Assembly: GCA_025084515.1 (NCBI GenBank)
Contig: JAJAGP010003147.1
Coordinates: 19,093 to 83,092 of the forward strand
DNA: 64,000 nt
Origin: Ancistrus triradiatus
Lineage: Eukaryota; Chordata; Actinopteri; Siluriformes; Loricariidae
Reading direction: 5' to 3'
The position numbers and the translations under genes are program-made. Shown one piece after another: positions 23,601 through 32,600 of this stretch. The stretch's first letter is position 1. The number at the start of each line of letters is the position of its first letter. A model generated the notes under the pieces. It saw only the letters and a program-made list of their open reading frames with translations. It ran no database searches and was not told the DNA's origin.

Positions 23601-24798
23601 CACAAGGCTGGAGGTAAACTGCTACTACATTCATGAAACCTCCATCACAGCTCTGCCTTTTTCTAAATGCTACCTAGATTGTGTAGGCTACCCGGGCATC
23701 ACATATACTTCACACCCTACATAGTGCACACTACGCCCATAAAGCATCCATGCAGGTCTGCCCTGTTCTACAGAGACTGAATTACAGACGCCTCTGAACT
23801 CCCTACTTAATGGGGTAAGGAAAGCATAGTCAAGACAGGTCCTCCCTTCGCTCCATGAGCTGAATCACAAACCTATCTGCACTACTTTCTTAAATGGATT
23901 GGCTACCATAACAATGCATCTCATAATGAACCCTACACGCTACTACAGTGGTACCTCGGTTCTCGTCGATAATTCTGTACTGTACCACCTACATAATGGT
24001 GAGGGCTACTACAATAGTGCCCCACCTCATGAACCCTATACCCTAAGCAATAACATCACTATGGCAGGTTTACCCTTTGCTACTTAGGTCAAATCCCGAT
24101 TACATCTGCACTACCTACTAATGAACCTAATGAACCCGACATCCTATGTAGTACAAACAAAGTTCATCAAACCTCCATGGCCTAGGACAGGGTAGACAGG
24201 TCTAACTTATGCTACATAGGCTGAATCACACATGTATCTGTACTACCTACATAATGGGGCAGGCTGCTATAATAGTGCATCCCTTAATGAACCCTACACC
24301 CTATCTGGTGCAGACTACGTCTATCAAACCTCCATGGCCTAGGCTAGGATGTGATCAGGACAGGTCCACCCTCTGGCATTCTACTCTCAGCTTAATGAGT
24401 TAATAAATCACATAACGAATACTGCAGCCTACATAGTGCACACTACATCCATGAAACATCAAAGACAGGTCCACCCTGGGCTAAAGCATGGCCAGGACAT
24501 GACCAACCCCATGCTCCATGGGCCGCATCCCAAATGCCTCTGTCCTCAGTGTTCAAATAAGGAAGGCTACTTGACCATGGCATAATGAACCGTGGCGCCG
24601 AACACTAGATGGTTCCTCACCCACGAATCTCTCGGTGGCAGACTCCCGGGCCACCATGTCTTCAAACAGGTCCGGTAGGCTGGAGATGAGCGCGCGGATG
24701 TCCTGGCTCTCACTGAAGCAGGCCAGCAGATTAGCACTGGCCATGACATCAGCTTCTCCGGCTTCATCTCCGTTACTCTCCCGGTCTGTCAGCGCCAT
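5659..24798 (-). CDS. tbcd: tubulin folding cofactor D, 5' part (13 exons)
   Basis: TBCD is a HEAT-repeat cytosolic chaperone that captures beta-tubulin, joins the TBCE/TBCC complex for alpha/beta-tubulin assembly and is regulated by ARL2. Exons (minus strand): 24621-24798, 23305-23355, 23122-23219, 22938-23039, 22659-22805, 20734-20789, 19757-19889, 14117-14162, 13890-14022, 6924-7080, 6765-6825, 5955-6029, 5659-5753. All have GT donors and AG acceptors, and phases join correctly except at exon 10. Recognisable stretches: DRYQQQPHLLDPHL, GYKIFMQLFPHEVSDVQPV, LLLWLSMTCLIPFDLSRLDG, TRPDVKQKRLGDFLDWTL, LRKLGVKVVQRLGLTFVKP, VRWSAAKG, ELADDVVGSVLDCF, QETDSAWHGGCLALAELG. These give about 443 codons of the family's roughly 1190; the remainder lies left of the window beyond znf750. 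ATG 24798 opens MALTDRES, like the MALSDEP start in mammals. Exon 10 is damaged (see findings). Confidence 0.95.
6048..6204 (-). repeat. tRNA-derived SINE, truncated head
   Basis: Tail-side sequence cagcatttagcagacggcc leads to a shortened body and ends in ccataggccttggactatgg-like head sequence. It starts only about 20 bases upstream of the acceptor of tbcd exon 12 (exon start 6029), so this SINE abuts the splice site. Confidence 0.75.
7176..8976 (-). mobile_element. Tc1-like transposon, family B, with inflated homopolymers
   Basis: Both ends carry the family's inverted repeat: gcaaaaaagtatttta near 7184 and actttttaccccactg ending at 8976. The interior matches the copy at 21114-22613 base for base except for frequent extra bases in short runs (for example ggtccc and cccagcc versus single or double letters). 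Transposase would be on the minus strand but is unreadable. Inserted in the tbcd intron between exons 10 and 9. Confidence 0.8.
9001..10575 (+). mobile_element. Tc1-like transposon, family D, degenerate
   Basis: The left end reads ctcaaaaaataaagggaaa; the right end (near 10490-10560, gtcagcacattcaactttg) lacks its terminal repeat. Between them, 9399-9815 encodes an N-terminal helix-turn-helix region (AQVVQLIHDGTSVRVVARMF), then the frame shifts; the first catalytic Asp region lies near 9810 (TDESRFTL in another frame). The piece 10048-10380 ends with CSPDLNPIEHVWD, the third catalytic Glu, and the C-terminus. At least two frameshifts make it inactive. Confidence 0.85.
10600..11750. other. tbcd intron, AT-rich, nothing recognised
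   Basis: No open frame of note, no tRNA-like head and no terminal inverted repeats seen. It contains a short atatat/acacac tract at 10569-10606. The part from 11380 to 11700 is rich in short A, T and G runs. Confidence 0.4.
11754..13790 (+). repeat. Minisatellite, 36-43 bp units, with 159-bp higher-order repeat
   Basis: About 2 kb of tandem units whose core is gtgtaacaggtggttactt, followed by variable tails (gggtgttgctttgtgcttc, gattattgctttttagg, gggttttatg and others). Units are diverged at the left (11754-12500) and nearly identical at the right. In 12968-13163 a four-unit block (37+36+43+43 bp) starts to repeat. It lies in the tbcd intron between exons 10 and 9, ending about 100 bases before exon 9. 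Confidence 0.9.
14200..15400. other. tbcd intron 7, first part
   Basis: No exon matching TBCD and no clear element. Near 15030-15052 gaggcgccactgta resembles the right end of the CAGTGGTACC MITE family, so a decayed copy may end there. Confidence 0.35.
15402..15606 (-). repeat. tRNA-derived SINE, full length
   Basis: Complete copy from acatttacagcatttagcag to accacagtcccc, with a small internal duplication of ggcagaggtg at 15523-15542. The minus-strand tRNA-like head has an intact B box. Confidence 0.85.
16016..16213 (+). repeat. tRNA-derived SINE, plus orientation
   Basis: Begins gggactgtggtagcttagct (A-box side); B box ggttcaaatccc at about 16070-16081; then ttgagcaaggcccttaaccc, aagtcgctctggataagg and ggtgtctgctaaatgctgt. 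Head, body and tail are all present. It lies about 410 bp from the oppositely oriented copy at 15402-15606. Confidence 0.88.
17065..17490 (-). mobile_element. Probable Tc1-like relic
   Basis: The order of phrases cccccacagattctcataga, tcagggatctgcacatc and ggtcagaacacagaacag resembles the minus-strand transposase segment of Tc1-like elements (complement of the SPDLNPIE region followed by the mid domain). No open frame and no terminal repeats remain, so the call rests on this resemblance. Confidence 0.35.
17549..17800. repeat. Partial CAGTGGTACC-family MITE
   Basis: Starts cagtggtatctcaggtcag and continues with cacagtgattcaggttc and tgtttatcgtgtctttcttt, which recur in the copy at 62393-63285. 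Only one terminus is present. Confidence 0.55.
18315..19624 (-). mobile_element. Tc1-like transposon, family A, copy 1
   Basis: Termini cagtggtggcttgaaagttt and ccaagcacccactg; long inverted-repeat ends contain gtcctaaaagtagataaaga-type sequence. Minus-strand transposase fragments are recognisable (complement of SQSPDLNPIE region near 18540-18600, and of the start codon region near 19340), but stops and indels break them. Lies in tbcd intron 7, between exons 8 and 7. Confidence 0.85.
20850..20875. repeat. SINE tail fragment
   Basis: Isolated ggcagatgaccttatccag, matching the SINE tail in minus orientation, with no body. Confidence 0.35.
21030..21116. repeat. (TA)n/(CA)n compound microsatellite
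   Basis: Alternating tatata and cacacata units immediately left of the family B Tc1-like element, apparently occupying the place of its outermost terminal bases. Confidence 0.8.
21114..22613 (+). mobile_element. Tc1-like transposon, family B
   Basis: Inverted ends share tcagccactgattgtgcaa type sequence (left 21127; right, inverted, near 22590). Plus-strand transposase pieces: CLKDTRKKIVDLQQAG (21460s, N-terminal HTH), FGGRRMLS-like centre, then VFQHDNDPKHTARATKEWL and SPDLSTIRENVW (22093-22302; the family has SPDLNPIENVW). Multiple frameshifts. Sits in tbcd intron 5, between exons 6 and 5. Confidence 0.88.
23690..24560. repeat. Degenerate tandem repeat in tbcd intron 1
   Basis: Three to four diverged units of roughly 150-300 bp recur, each with a 'gcactacctacataatgg', 'ctacaatagtgc' and 'aatgaaccctaca' type phrase plus 'catgaaacctccatggcc'. 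A 28-base scrap of the CAGTGGTACC MITE end interrupts it at 23945-23972. No open frame of significance. Confidence 0.6.
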
Positions 24799-25060
24799 GC
24801 TGCTTATACACGCTGCTCAGGTGGAAGACTGCAGATACGCACTGTTGGTGTCTGTCCGCCTCTAGTCTTAGCTTAACACACGAACTAACTCACTGGTGTT
24901 TAACTGATGTTCAGCTCTGAAGCACCGCTGCTGCACGAGCCTGTTACTAGCCTACACTGGGCGTCATGGGCGGTTCAGAAACTTTCAGCTTTTATTTCGA
25001 CACGGTTTTCTTTGACAAAATGGCGTCTGAGTCTGTTGTTCTATCCGCAGGGCTTTTCTT
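24799..25060 (-). promoter_or_regulatory. tbcd: Putative tbcd promoter region
   Basis: Directly upstream of the tbcd ATG, this stretch is locally GC-richer and contains one GC-box-like gggcgg at 24968-24973 and an aaaatggcg element at 25018-25026 that resembles a YY1 site. No TATA box was seen at a fitting distance. Position is the main support. Confidence 0.35.
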
Positions 25061-25211
25061 CTGTAAATTATTTAGTCGCTAAATAACTTTATTACTTATT
25101 TTAACATTTCTTAAAGACGCTAGACCATCCCTCTTGTTGTGATGCAGCTACCTTTCTACGGAAAGCCAAATAGGTCACGTGGCTGCCAAAAACCGTTTCG
25201 CTTTTCTGCTG

Positions 25212-25470
25212 ACTCACTCTCTCAATTCAATTCAATTCAATGAGCTTTATTGGCATGACTGTCACAGTGGGTACGATATTGCCAAAGCATTGAAAGACAT
25301 TGTTTTATACATATCACAAATAATAAGTAAGAAAGAATCAAACAGACAAAAAGTACAGAATCGTAGAAAACACTAAACAAAGGACAAAAAAAAAATAAAT
25401 AAATAAATAAATAAAATAAATAAAATAAAATAAAATTTAATTAAATAAAATTAAATAAAATTAAATAAAT

Positions 25471-25515
<45 letters not shown>

Positions 25516-25688
25516 ATTTCAATTCAATTCAATGAGCTTTATTGGCATGACTGTCACAGCGGGTACAATATTGCCAAAGCATTGAAAAGACATTGTTTTA
25601 TACATATGACAAATAATAAATAAGAAAAGAATCAAACAGACAAAAAGATACAGTATCGTAGAAAACTAAACAAGGGAAAAGAAAAAAA
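25212..25688. repeat. Two tandem copies of a 'ttcaattcaatgagctttattgg' repeat
   Basis: Copies at about 25212-25391 and 25502-25688 share more than 150 bases nearly identically (aattcaatgagctttattgg, ttgccaaagcattgaaa, aatcaaacagacaaaaag). They are separated by an (AAAT)n tract (25388-25470) and a (CT)n tract (25473-25509). Confidence 0.85.
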
Positions 25689-25770
25689 AATAAACGAGGT
25701 AGTCGTGCGTAATATATAGAATATTGAGAGTAAATTTTAAAAATGTAGAGTTTAAACAAGTTGCCTTATT

Positions 25771-27020
25771 CCCAGAAGTTGAATCTGTCATCTGGACATA
25801 GATTTTGTTGGAGAAACGTTTTCATCACTCATCTAAGTGGACTTCTTCAGTCTCAGCTAGTTGGAAAACTTCCCCAATCTTATATACAGCACCTTTGCCA
25901 TAACGACTGGTACCAGCACCATTGCATAACAATGGGACAGGTGATCAGTTTAATATGCAGATAGACATAGCCATTAACGACAATGGCCACATGTGCCATT
26001 CACACAGGATTGGGGAAGGGCTGCGATGGTTCCGTTGTAAGATGGCGAGAGGTGTACTCTGAGGCCCACACCTCGGTTCAGGGATGGACATTCCCTTTTT
26101 ACAAAAATGGCTTCTTTTACTCCGCATTCAAACCATCATTCCTCCCTATCAATAATCTGCACGTCTTCATCCTTGAAAGAGTGGTCACTGGCCTGTAGGT
26201 GGGTGTAAACCGCAGAGTCCTGACCTGAGGAGGTAGGTCTTTTTTCGTTTTCGATTAGTGGCTGTTTTGGTTTCCCCGATGTACACAATTCCTGGCAATC
26301 CTCCTGGCACTTCACAGCGTACACTACATTACTCTGTTTGTGCTGGGGGACCCGATCCTTGGGGTGGGGACCAGTTTTCTGGCGTAGCGTGTTTTTGGGG
26401 TTTGAAAGCCACTGAGTGGTGTTTGGAAAAATATGCGTCTCAATTGTTCCGATGTGCCTTCTGCCACATATGGAATCACCACTGGTTTACGCTTAGACTG
26501 CGGTTGTTGTTCTCCTCTCGTCGATCTGCTGGAGCACTGTTTGGGCGTCTTACAGGCTTTTGACAAAGGGCCCAGTTCAGATAACCACATTTCCCCAGGG
26601 GCCTGCTTAATGTGAGATTGCTCTCCATCCTTGGCGGCTGTGTCAGTGGGGGACGCTGTCTGCTCGGTGTACAGTGTCCTGATTTTTTGTAAAAAGGGAA
26701 CGTCTATCTCCTTGAACCGAGGAGGGTGCCTCAGAGTACACCTCTCACCATCTTACAATGGAGCCATCGCAGCCCTTCCCAATCCTGTGCGAATGGCACA
26801 CCGTGGCCATTGTCGTTAATGGCTACTGTCTATCTGCATATTAAACTGATCACCAGTCCCATTGTTATGCAATGGTGCTGGTACCAGTCGTTATGTAAAG
26901 GTGCTGTATATAAAGATTGGGGAAGTTTTCCAACTGCGAGAACTGAAGAAGTCACTTAGATGAGTGATGAAACGTTTCTCCAACAAATCTATGTCCAGAT
27001 GAACAGATTTCACTTCTGGG
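25771..27020 (-). mobile_element. Penelope-like retroelement 3' end flanked by inverted arms
   Basis: Two arms of about 337 bp, 25771-26107 and 26684-27020, are inverted copies of each other; outer ends read cccagaagttgaatctgtc and its complement. Between them the minus strand (about 26590-26136) encodes part of a GIY-YIG endonuclease of the kind found at the C-terminus of Penelope-like elements: NVVYAVKCQEDC, then LYIGETK (visible after ignoring a 2-base insertion near 26285), then TSSGQDSAVYTHLQ and DREE. Each arm carries the last coding residues (SLNRG..., SPSYNG..IAALPNP) and the 3' UTR, so this end exists in both orientations. The reverse transcriptase part is absent. Confidence 0.7.
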
Positions 27021-27269
27021 ATTTTCCCTTACCTGGATCATTGAGCATGCATCAAGAAGTTGCCTTATTCTGTGTGTGTTCGGGTGCATCTCTCCAAATT
27101 CACAAAACTTCCTCCTTCCATAGCTGCATTTTTTTTTTTTTATCAAAGATCTTGTATTGACAATGGGAGACTTGAACCATTTCATAAAGTCTTCACCAGC
27201 ACATTCCACAGACTTAAAAGAGGTGAATGCCAACACTGGTGGCAAGTTCATTTATGAAAATCATTCCCC

Positions 27270-27960
27270 ATTCTCCCAGAGCCACTCTTTCACAATGTGA
27301 GCCCCATCGGTCTTGACACTGTCATCCTGGAATATGCCATCAGGGATAAAAACCTCTACTGATGAGATATCCTGCTAGTTCAGTACATTCAGGTAGTTAG
27401 CTGATGTCATTGTTTACCACTTAATGTTGATGAGACTGAACCTGGCCAAACGAAGCAAACACAGATCATAACACTGCCTCCAGAGGCTCCAGAGACTGGG
27501 GCACTATATGCATGATGGGTGGATGGCTTCATGTGCCTCATAAAGTATAGATAGATACTTAAATTGATCCCAGAGGGAATAGGGTAAACCTGGAGTCCAA
27601 TCTTTATGCTCCCTAGCAAATTACTGACTACATTTCTTCAGTGATGTTGAGGGTTCACCACTATCATTCCAGGTTTTAATAATATCTTAACCCAATTCCT
27701 CTCATTTCAGCAATATCCTTAGGTTTTGTTTGCTTTTCTGAAAAGCAGTAACATATTTTCCCCAGCCATGGGATACGTCTTCTAACATGATTGTTTAAGA
27801 AAAGTGAGGCTACTCACGGTACCAGTGATGGAGTTCAATAATTGTTGCCAGCTGTAACATTAATCACTGCAGTAATTATCCAGTAGAGGCTCTTAGGCAT
27901 TTGATTATTTAAATCCAAACAGAGAAGTCTTTTTTTGGCTAAGTAGTGTATATTGCCTGC
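27270..27960 (-). mobile_element. Tc1-like relic, family F
   Basis: Phrases such as cactctttcacaatgtgagc, tcctggaatatgccatcag, ccaatctttatgctccctag and gggatacgtcttctaacatg follow, in order, the minus-strand transposase gene of a common teleost Tc1-like element, ending with its 5' region (tgttgccagctgtaacatta, 27842-27861). A large piece of the middle is deleted. Confidence 0.6.
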
Positions 27961-28480
27961 TTTCATAATGCCAAGCTTACTAATAGAAAGTGAATGCAGA
28001 AGACGCATTCAGGCACGTTGGCAAAATGAATATATTTTCACTGACTTCAGAGGGAAGTTTTTATTTACACAGCATACAGAAGGGGTTCAGAGTAGGGGTT
28101 GCTCTGTGTGGTTTTAATGTTTTAGCTGATAGGTGTGTGGTATGGCAAAAGGACACAAGCTGATGACATGTGACTGATGTTTGTCCCAAGCCTTTATATA
28201 ATTTCACCGCAGGGTTTAAGACTTATCCATTAAACAAAGAATCCAGTGAAACAACATCATCTAATATTATCACCGACAACACAGCTGATCCTCATGTAAC
28301 TCCAGGGTGACTTATATGGCAAGACAATTTCAGCCATCAAAACTGAGTGAATTTGAATCATTTCAGTCTCATTCCTTTGTTTTCCACACAATCAGTACTT
28401 GCTCTTTTCTGTGTTGTTAGTTAACACACTATGTACAGGTGGAATGTGATGTTCATTTGGTTACCAGTTAGCAAGAAGCA
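27960..28480. other. Intergenic, nothing recognised
   Basis: No repeat termini, tRNA-like head or convincing open frame. It lies between the end of fn3krp (29618) and the start of tbcd (24798). Confidence 0.4.
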
Positions 28481-28492
28481 TAATGTTAAAAT

Positions 28493-29425
28493 CACCTCAT
28501 TATTTCTACACTTCCTGTCCATTTTATCAGTTCTACTTACCATATGCAGCACTTTGTAGTTTTTTTACAATTACAGACTGTAGTCCATCTGTTTCTCTGC
28601 TTACTTTGATCCTAAGGTGTTATAGACTCAGTGTGCTGCAGTGGCACTGCCACAGTGGTGGTGTGCCAGTGTGTGCCATGCTGGTACGAGTGTATCAGAT
28701 ACAGCAGTGCTGCTGGAGTATATAAACACTGTGCCCATTCACTGTCCACTCTAATAGACACACTTAGCCTGTTGGTCCACCTTGTAGAGAGCTTCAGCTT
28801 CAGAACTATTCAAGTTCAAGAAGTTGCACTTTTGTATGAATTACAATGCTTACAATTAATTCCAGTTGAGTTTGAAAGCAAAAGACATGTATGTGTGTAT
28901 TGGGGAGTGTGTGTGAGGGGGGGTTCGGAAATATTCTCATCTACAAAAGGCAGGAACTGCAGAAAAAGTTTGGGAACCACTGCTATAGTCCTTCGTCAAC
29001 TGTCACAGGATGGCGCCCACAGGACTCTCTTGGCTGGATATTTTTGGTTGGTGGGTTATTCTCAGTCCAGCAGTACGAGTGAGGTGTTTAAAAACTCCAG
29101 CAGCACTGCTATGCCTGAGCCACTCGAACCAGGCCACTGAGGAACAGAGTGAATGAGAGTTAACATTTACATTTACAGCATTTAGCAGACGCCCTTGAGT
29201 GACTTACAATTGATACAGTCTTACAATCCAAGCAATTGTGGGTTAAGGGTCTTGCTCAAGGACCCAACAGTGGCAGCTTGACAGAGGTGGGATAATAAAT
29301 AATTATATAACATATATAACAATATATGTAGGGAAACAGATGGACAACAGTCTGTAATTGTAGAACTACAAAGTGCTTCTGATAAAATGGACAATAAGTG
29401 TAGAAACAAGAAGGTGGTTTTAAAG
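28493..29425. mobile_element. Non-autonomous DNA transposon with about 110-bp inverted ends
   Basis: The left end (28493-28610: tttctacactt, gtccattttatcag, gcactttgtagtt, acaattacagactgt) recurs inverted at 29325-29425. The interior has the dispersed phrases ctggatatttttggttggtg and ctgagccactcgaaccagg. A SINE is inserted at 29163-29293. No transposase is encoded. Confidence 0.75.
29163..29293 (-). repeat. tRNA-derived SINE, head missing
   Basis: Tail and body are present (acagcatttagcagacgccc to gacagaggtgggat) but the copy stops at the B box, so the tRNA-like head is lost. Confidence 0.75.
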
Positions 29426-29617
29426 TAATGGCTGCTTTGGGTTTAAAAGCTATCAGATTTAGTCTCCATCTAATTTCTTAAAGCTACAATCATCTGATCA
29501 ATCAGAAGCGAAAGCTGAAACAGCATTAATCCAACCCACTATGAGTGAAATACTCCGTCACGTCTTTAGCGTTCAGAGATTAAAACTTCAGAATTGATTT
29601 AAATAACGCGAGCGCAT

Positions 29618-32600
29618 CTACTTGGAGAGTTCCTTCATGATGCGCAGGGACGAACCCCTGTACCCGGTACCAAAGTGGTTCCAGTGATTCAGATAGTGGA
29701 AGAGCTGGTACAGCTGATGTCTCTTCTCAAAACCCGGCGCTTTTGGGATCTTCTCGTGGTAGGCATTGTAGAAATGTTTCCCAAAGCCGCCGAACATCCC
29801 AGCGATGGCTAGCTCAAATTCAGAATGGCCATAAAATGAAGCTGGGTCGAAGATGAGGGGGCCGTCAGAGTACTCGGCTACGTTGCCACTCCATAGGTCG
29901 CCGTGAAGCAGTGCCGGAACTACGTCTAATCCAGCAAACAGCTGAGGGATCTTCAGCTAGAGAGCGGATCAGCAGAGAGGAATTAGAAAGGAATTGGCAG
30001 TATGAACATGGCACAGATGGAGAAGCATTTTAAATAGCAGCAATAAGACCTATTTTCACCTGCTACCAGTACAGTGCCTACTGAATAATTCGTTCCTGGT
30101 ACTAAAGAGAGGATAGGCTATTTATTAAGAAAGGTCATCTTTAGAACCTCAGCACATCTTTGACTGGGATGCACAGACGTAAAAGACTGTATGAGGCCTC
30201 TTCTGATGAACTGCAGCTGTTCCATTTTCAGAAAACACGCCAAACCTTTTGAAGTTCATGGAAATGAACAACAATTATAGAAAATACAGTATAGTTGTAT
30301 GTATTGTTATGATCTGCGTAGGGGAAAGCTGTAACACTTAAGAGGTTGGACCTGATGCTTTGTTTGATGGAAGCCAAAAATGCATTGATAGTCAGTATTA
30401 CGAACAACCCAGAGGATCAGCCAAATGGAACAGAGACTCAACCAGTGAATGTGAACCAGTTATAGGTTCCAGAGAATATATAGGTAGTGGGAAAGTCATA
30501 AAAATAAACACGAGTAAATGCCTTTTCACACCAAGTCCGATTTTTACGCAAGAAAAAAAAAGGATGCGATTTTTAAATACTGAAAACTCCCTGTCTGCTT
30601 TTGCTTTCTTTAATTTCCCTTCTCTTAATGTGTCACGGAGATTTCACTGTGTCTTTATCACATTGTCAACTTAAAACAAACTTAAACTTAAAACAAACAA
30701 CTTAAACCTTCAGCAAATTACAGTGGGGCAAAAAAGTATTTAGTCAGCCACTGATTGTGCAAGTTCTCCTACTTAGAAAGATGAGAGAGGTCTGTAATTT
30801 TCATCATAGGTACACTTCAAGTATGGGAGACAAAATGAGAAAAGAAAATCCAGGAAATCACAATGTAGGATTTTTAAAGAATTTAATTGTAAATTGTGGT
30901 GGAAAATAAGTATTTGGTCAATAAGAAAAGTTCAACTCAATACTGTAACATAACCTTTGTTGGCAATGACAGAAGTCAAATTACAGACCTCTCTCATCTT
31001 TCTAAGTCGGAGAACTTGCACAATCAGTGACTGACTAAATACTTTTTTGGCCCACTGTATATATTATTCTATTTACTCCTGACAGTAGAGTAACCTACAC
31101 ACCTATAGAAAAGCCCGTTATCCCCCCAATTCCCTCCCCAGAAATTAGAACAGGCTCCGATTAAAAACTTTACACAGCGTCGCAGTCCGTGAGTTTGACT
31201 CGGTGTGTCAGACGGCATTAATATACGTGTGTTGTTTTTCAAAACTTGACGTGCGTTTTTGCTGTCCATCAGAACTCGGTGCGTAAAGGCCTTTACTTGT
31301 ACAAAAAGTCTCTAAATACATCAACAGAGGTAGAACTGTCTGTAAACAAAAGCTGAAAACAGGTGACCTGGTGTAATGTGATAGAGTGACCATCTGATCA
31401 GTAAAAAAAAAAAAAAATGTATATTCGCCTTCTATCTTGAGGGACTGGAGAGAGAGAAAAGACCAGGTGTCGAACCCAAAAGAGGCAACTACACTTCAGA
31501 GACAAGCCCCAAAACCCTGCAACTTGCAACTATCAATCCAGTATTTGACTTTATAGAAAAATAAGCCAAAATAGCTCAGTTAGTACAGTCAGTACTCACT
31601 AACAGTCAGTACTCAGGTTAATTGGCTGCCCTGCGCTCAGTGTTCACATAACTGTATCATATAAGAAGTGCTTGTTTTTCACCTGGAGGCTGGCCCATAA
31701 TTCCCTGGCTTCTCGATCACCATACGACTTCTCCACTAAGCCGAGCTGGTGCTGCAGTCTTTGCTGAGCGTAAAAGGAAACCCAGTCGGCCTGCCAGTCA
31801 TTCACCTGCACAGATCAAGACATGATGCTCCGATGTAGAGGTCTGACATACTTTCATCACTGCTGTTCTTTCATGCCTCGGCCATCTTTCATCATATTAG
31901 CCATCCTGCATCAGTCACCTGAGCGATAAAGCCACAGCACGTCTCAACATGGAACCCAAACTTGTCAACGACTGGGATGTCAGACTGGCCAGACCTCTTT
32001 CCTGCACAGACACAGAAAAACACAGACATTTTATAATATACACTGTAAATGGGGAGCTGGGGATCAGGCAAAGGCTATACATACATCGGTACCTGGGTTC
32101 TCGTCATTAATAAAGGCTTGTCGAGAACCGAGAGCGATGAGTACCAGCAAATTTTCCCCATAAAGATTAATGTAAATAGAATGAATCTGTTCCAGACCCT
32201 CAGAAAATCCACACTGTATAAGGCATTATATGTATTAATGACATTGTATTGTACAATAGTGTATAATAGTGGAGCCTATGATGAGTAATGAGAAATAAGT
32301 TAATGTTTCAAACACTTACAATAACCTACTGCTGAGCAAAATCAACTCCAGGTTATTTTATAACAAAGTGTTGAAAAATACCATGCAATTTAGTGAGTCA
32401 TGGATTGAAAGTTAAAAGTGAAAGCAAAACACTTAATCTATTGGTGAACTCATTGGTCTGTTTTTCGGCTCTTACTGAAGATGGAAAAAAAAAGAAAAAC
32501 ATGATTAAACAGAGCGGACATCTTCACTGAGCAAGGGCTATTGTGAATCTGAATCAATGAATCATGAATCAACGAGTTGGCCGAAACGAGTCACGCATCT

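Noticed and set aside
25018..25085. Short frame MASESVVLSAG... as first exon of a divergent gene
   Set aside because: Only 20 codons, no donor site that clearly fits, and no downstream exon found.
28631..29140. 169-codon frame
   Set aside because: Runs through a non-autonomous DNA transposon with inverted ends; the phrase set is a known type of dispersed fish repeat, not a protein.
30360..30674. 104-codon frame in an fn3krp intron
   Set aside because: No recognisable domain, no coding bias and AT-rich intronic setting.
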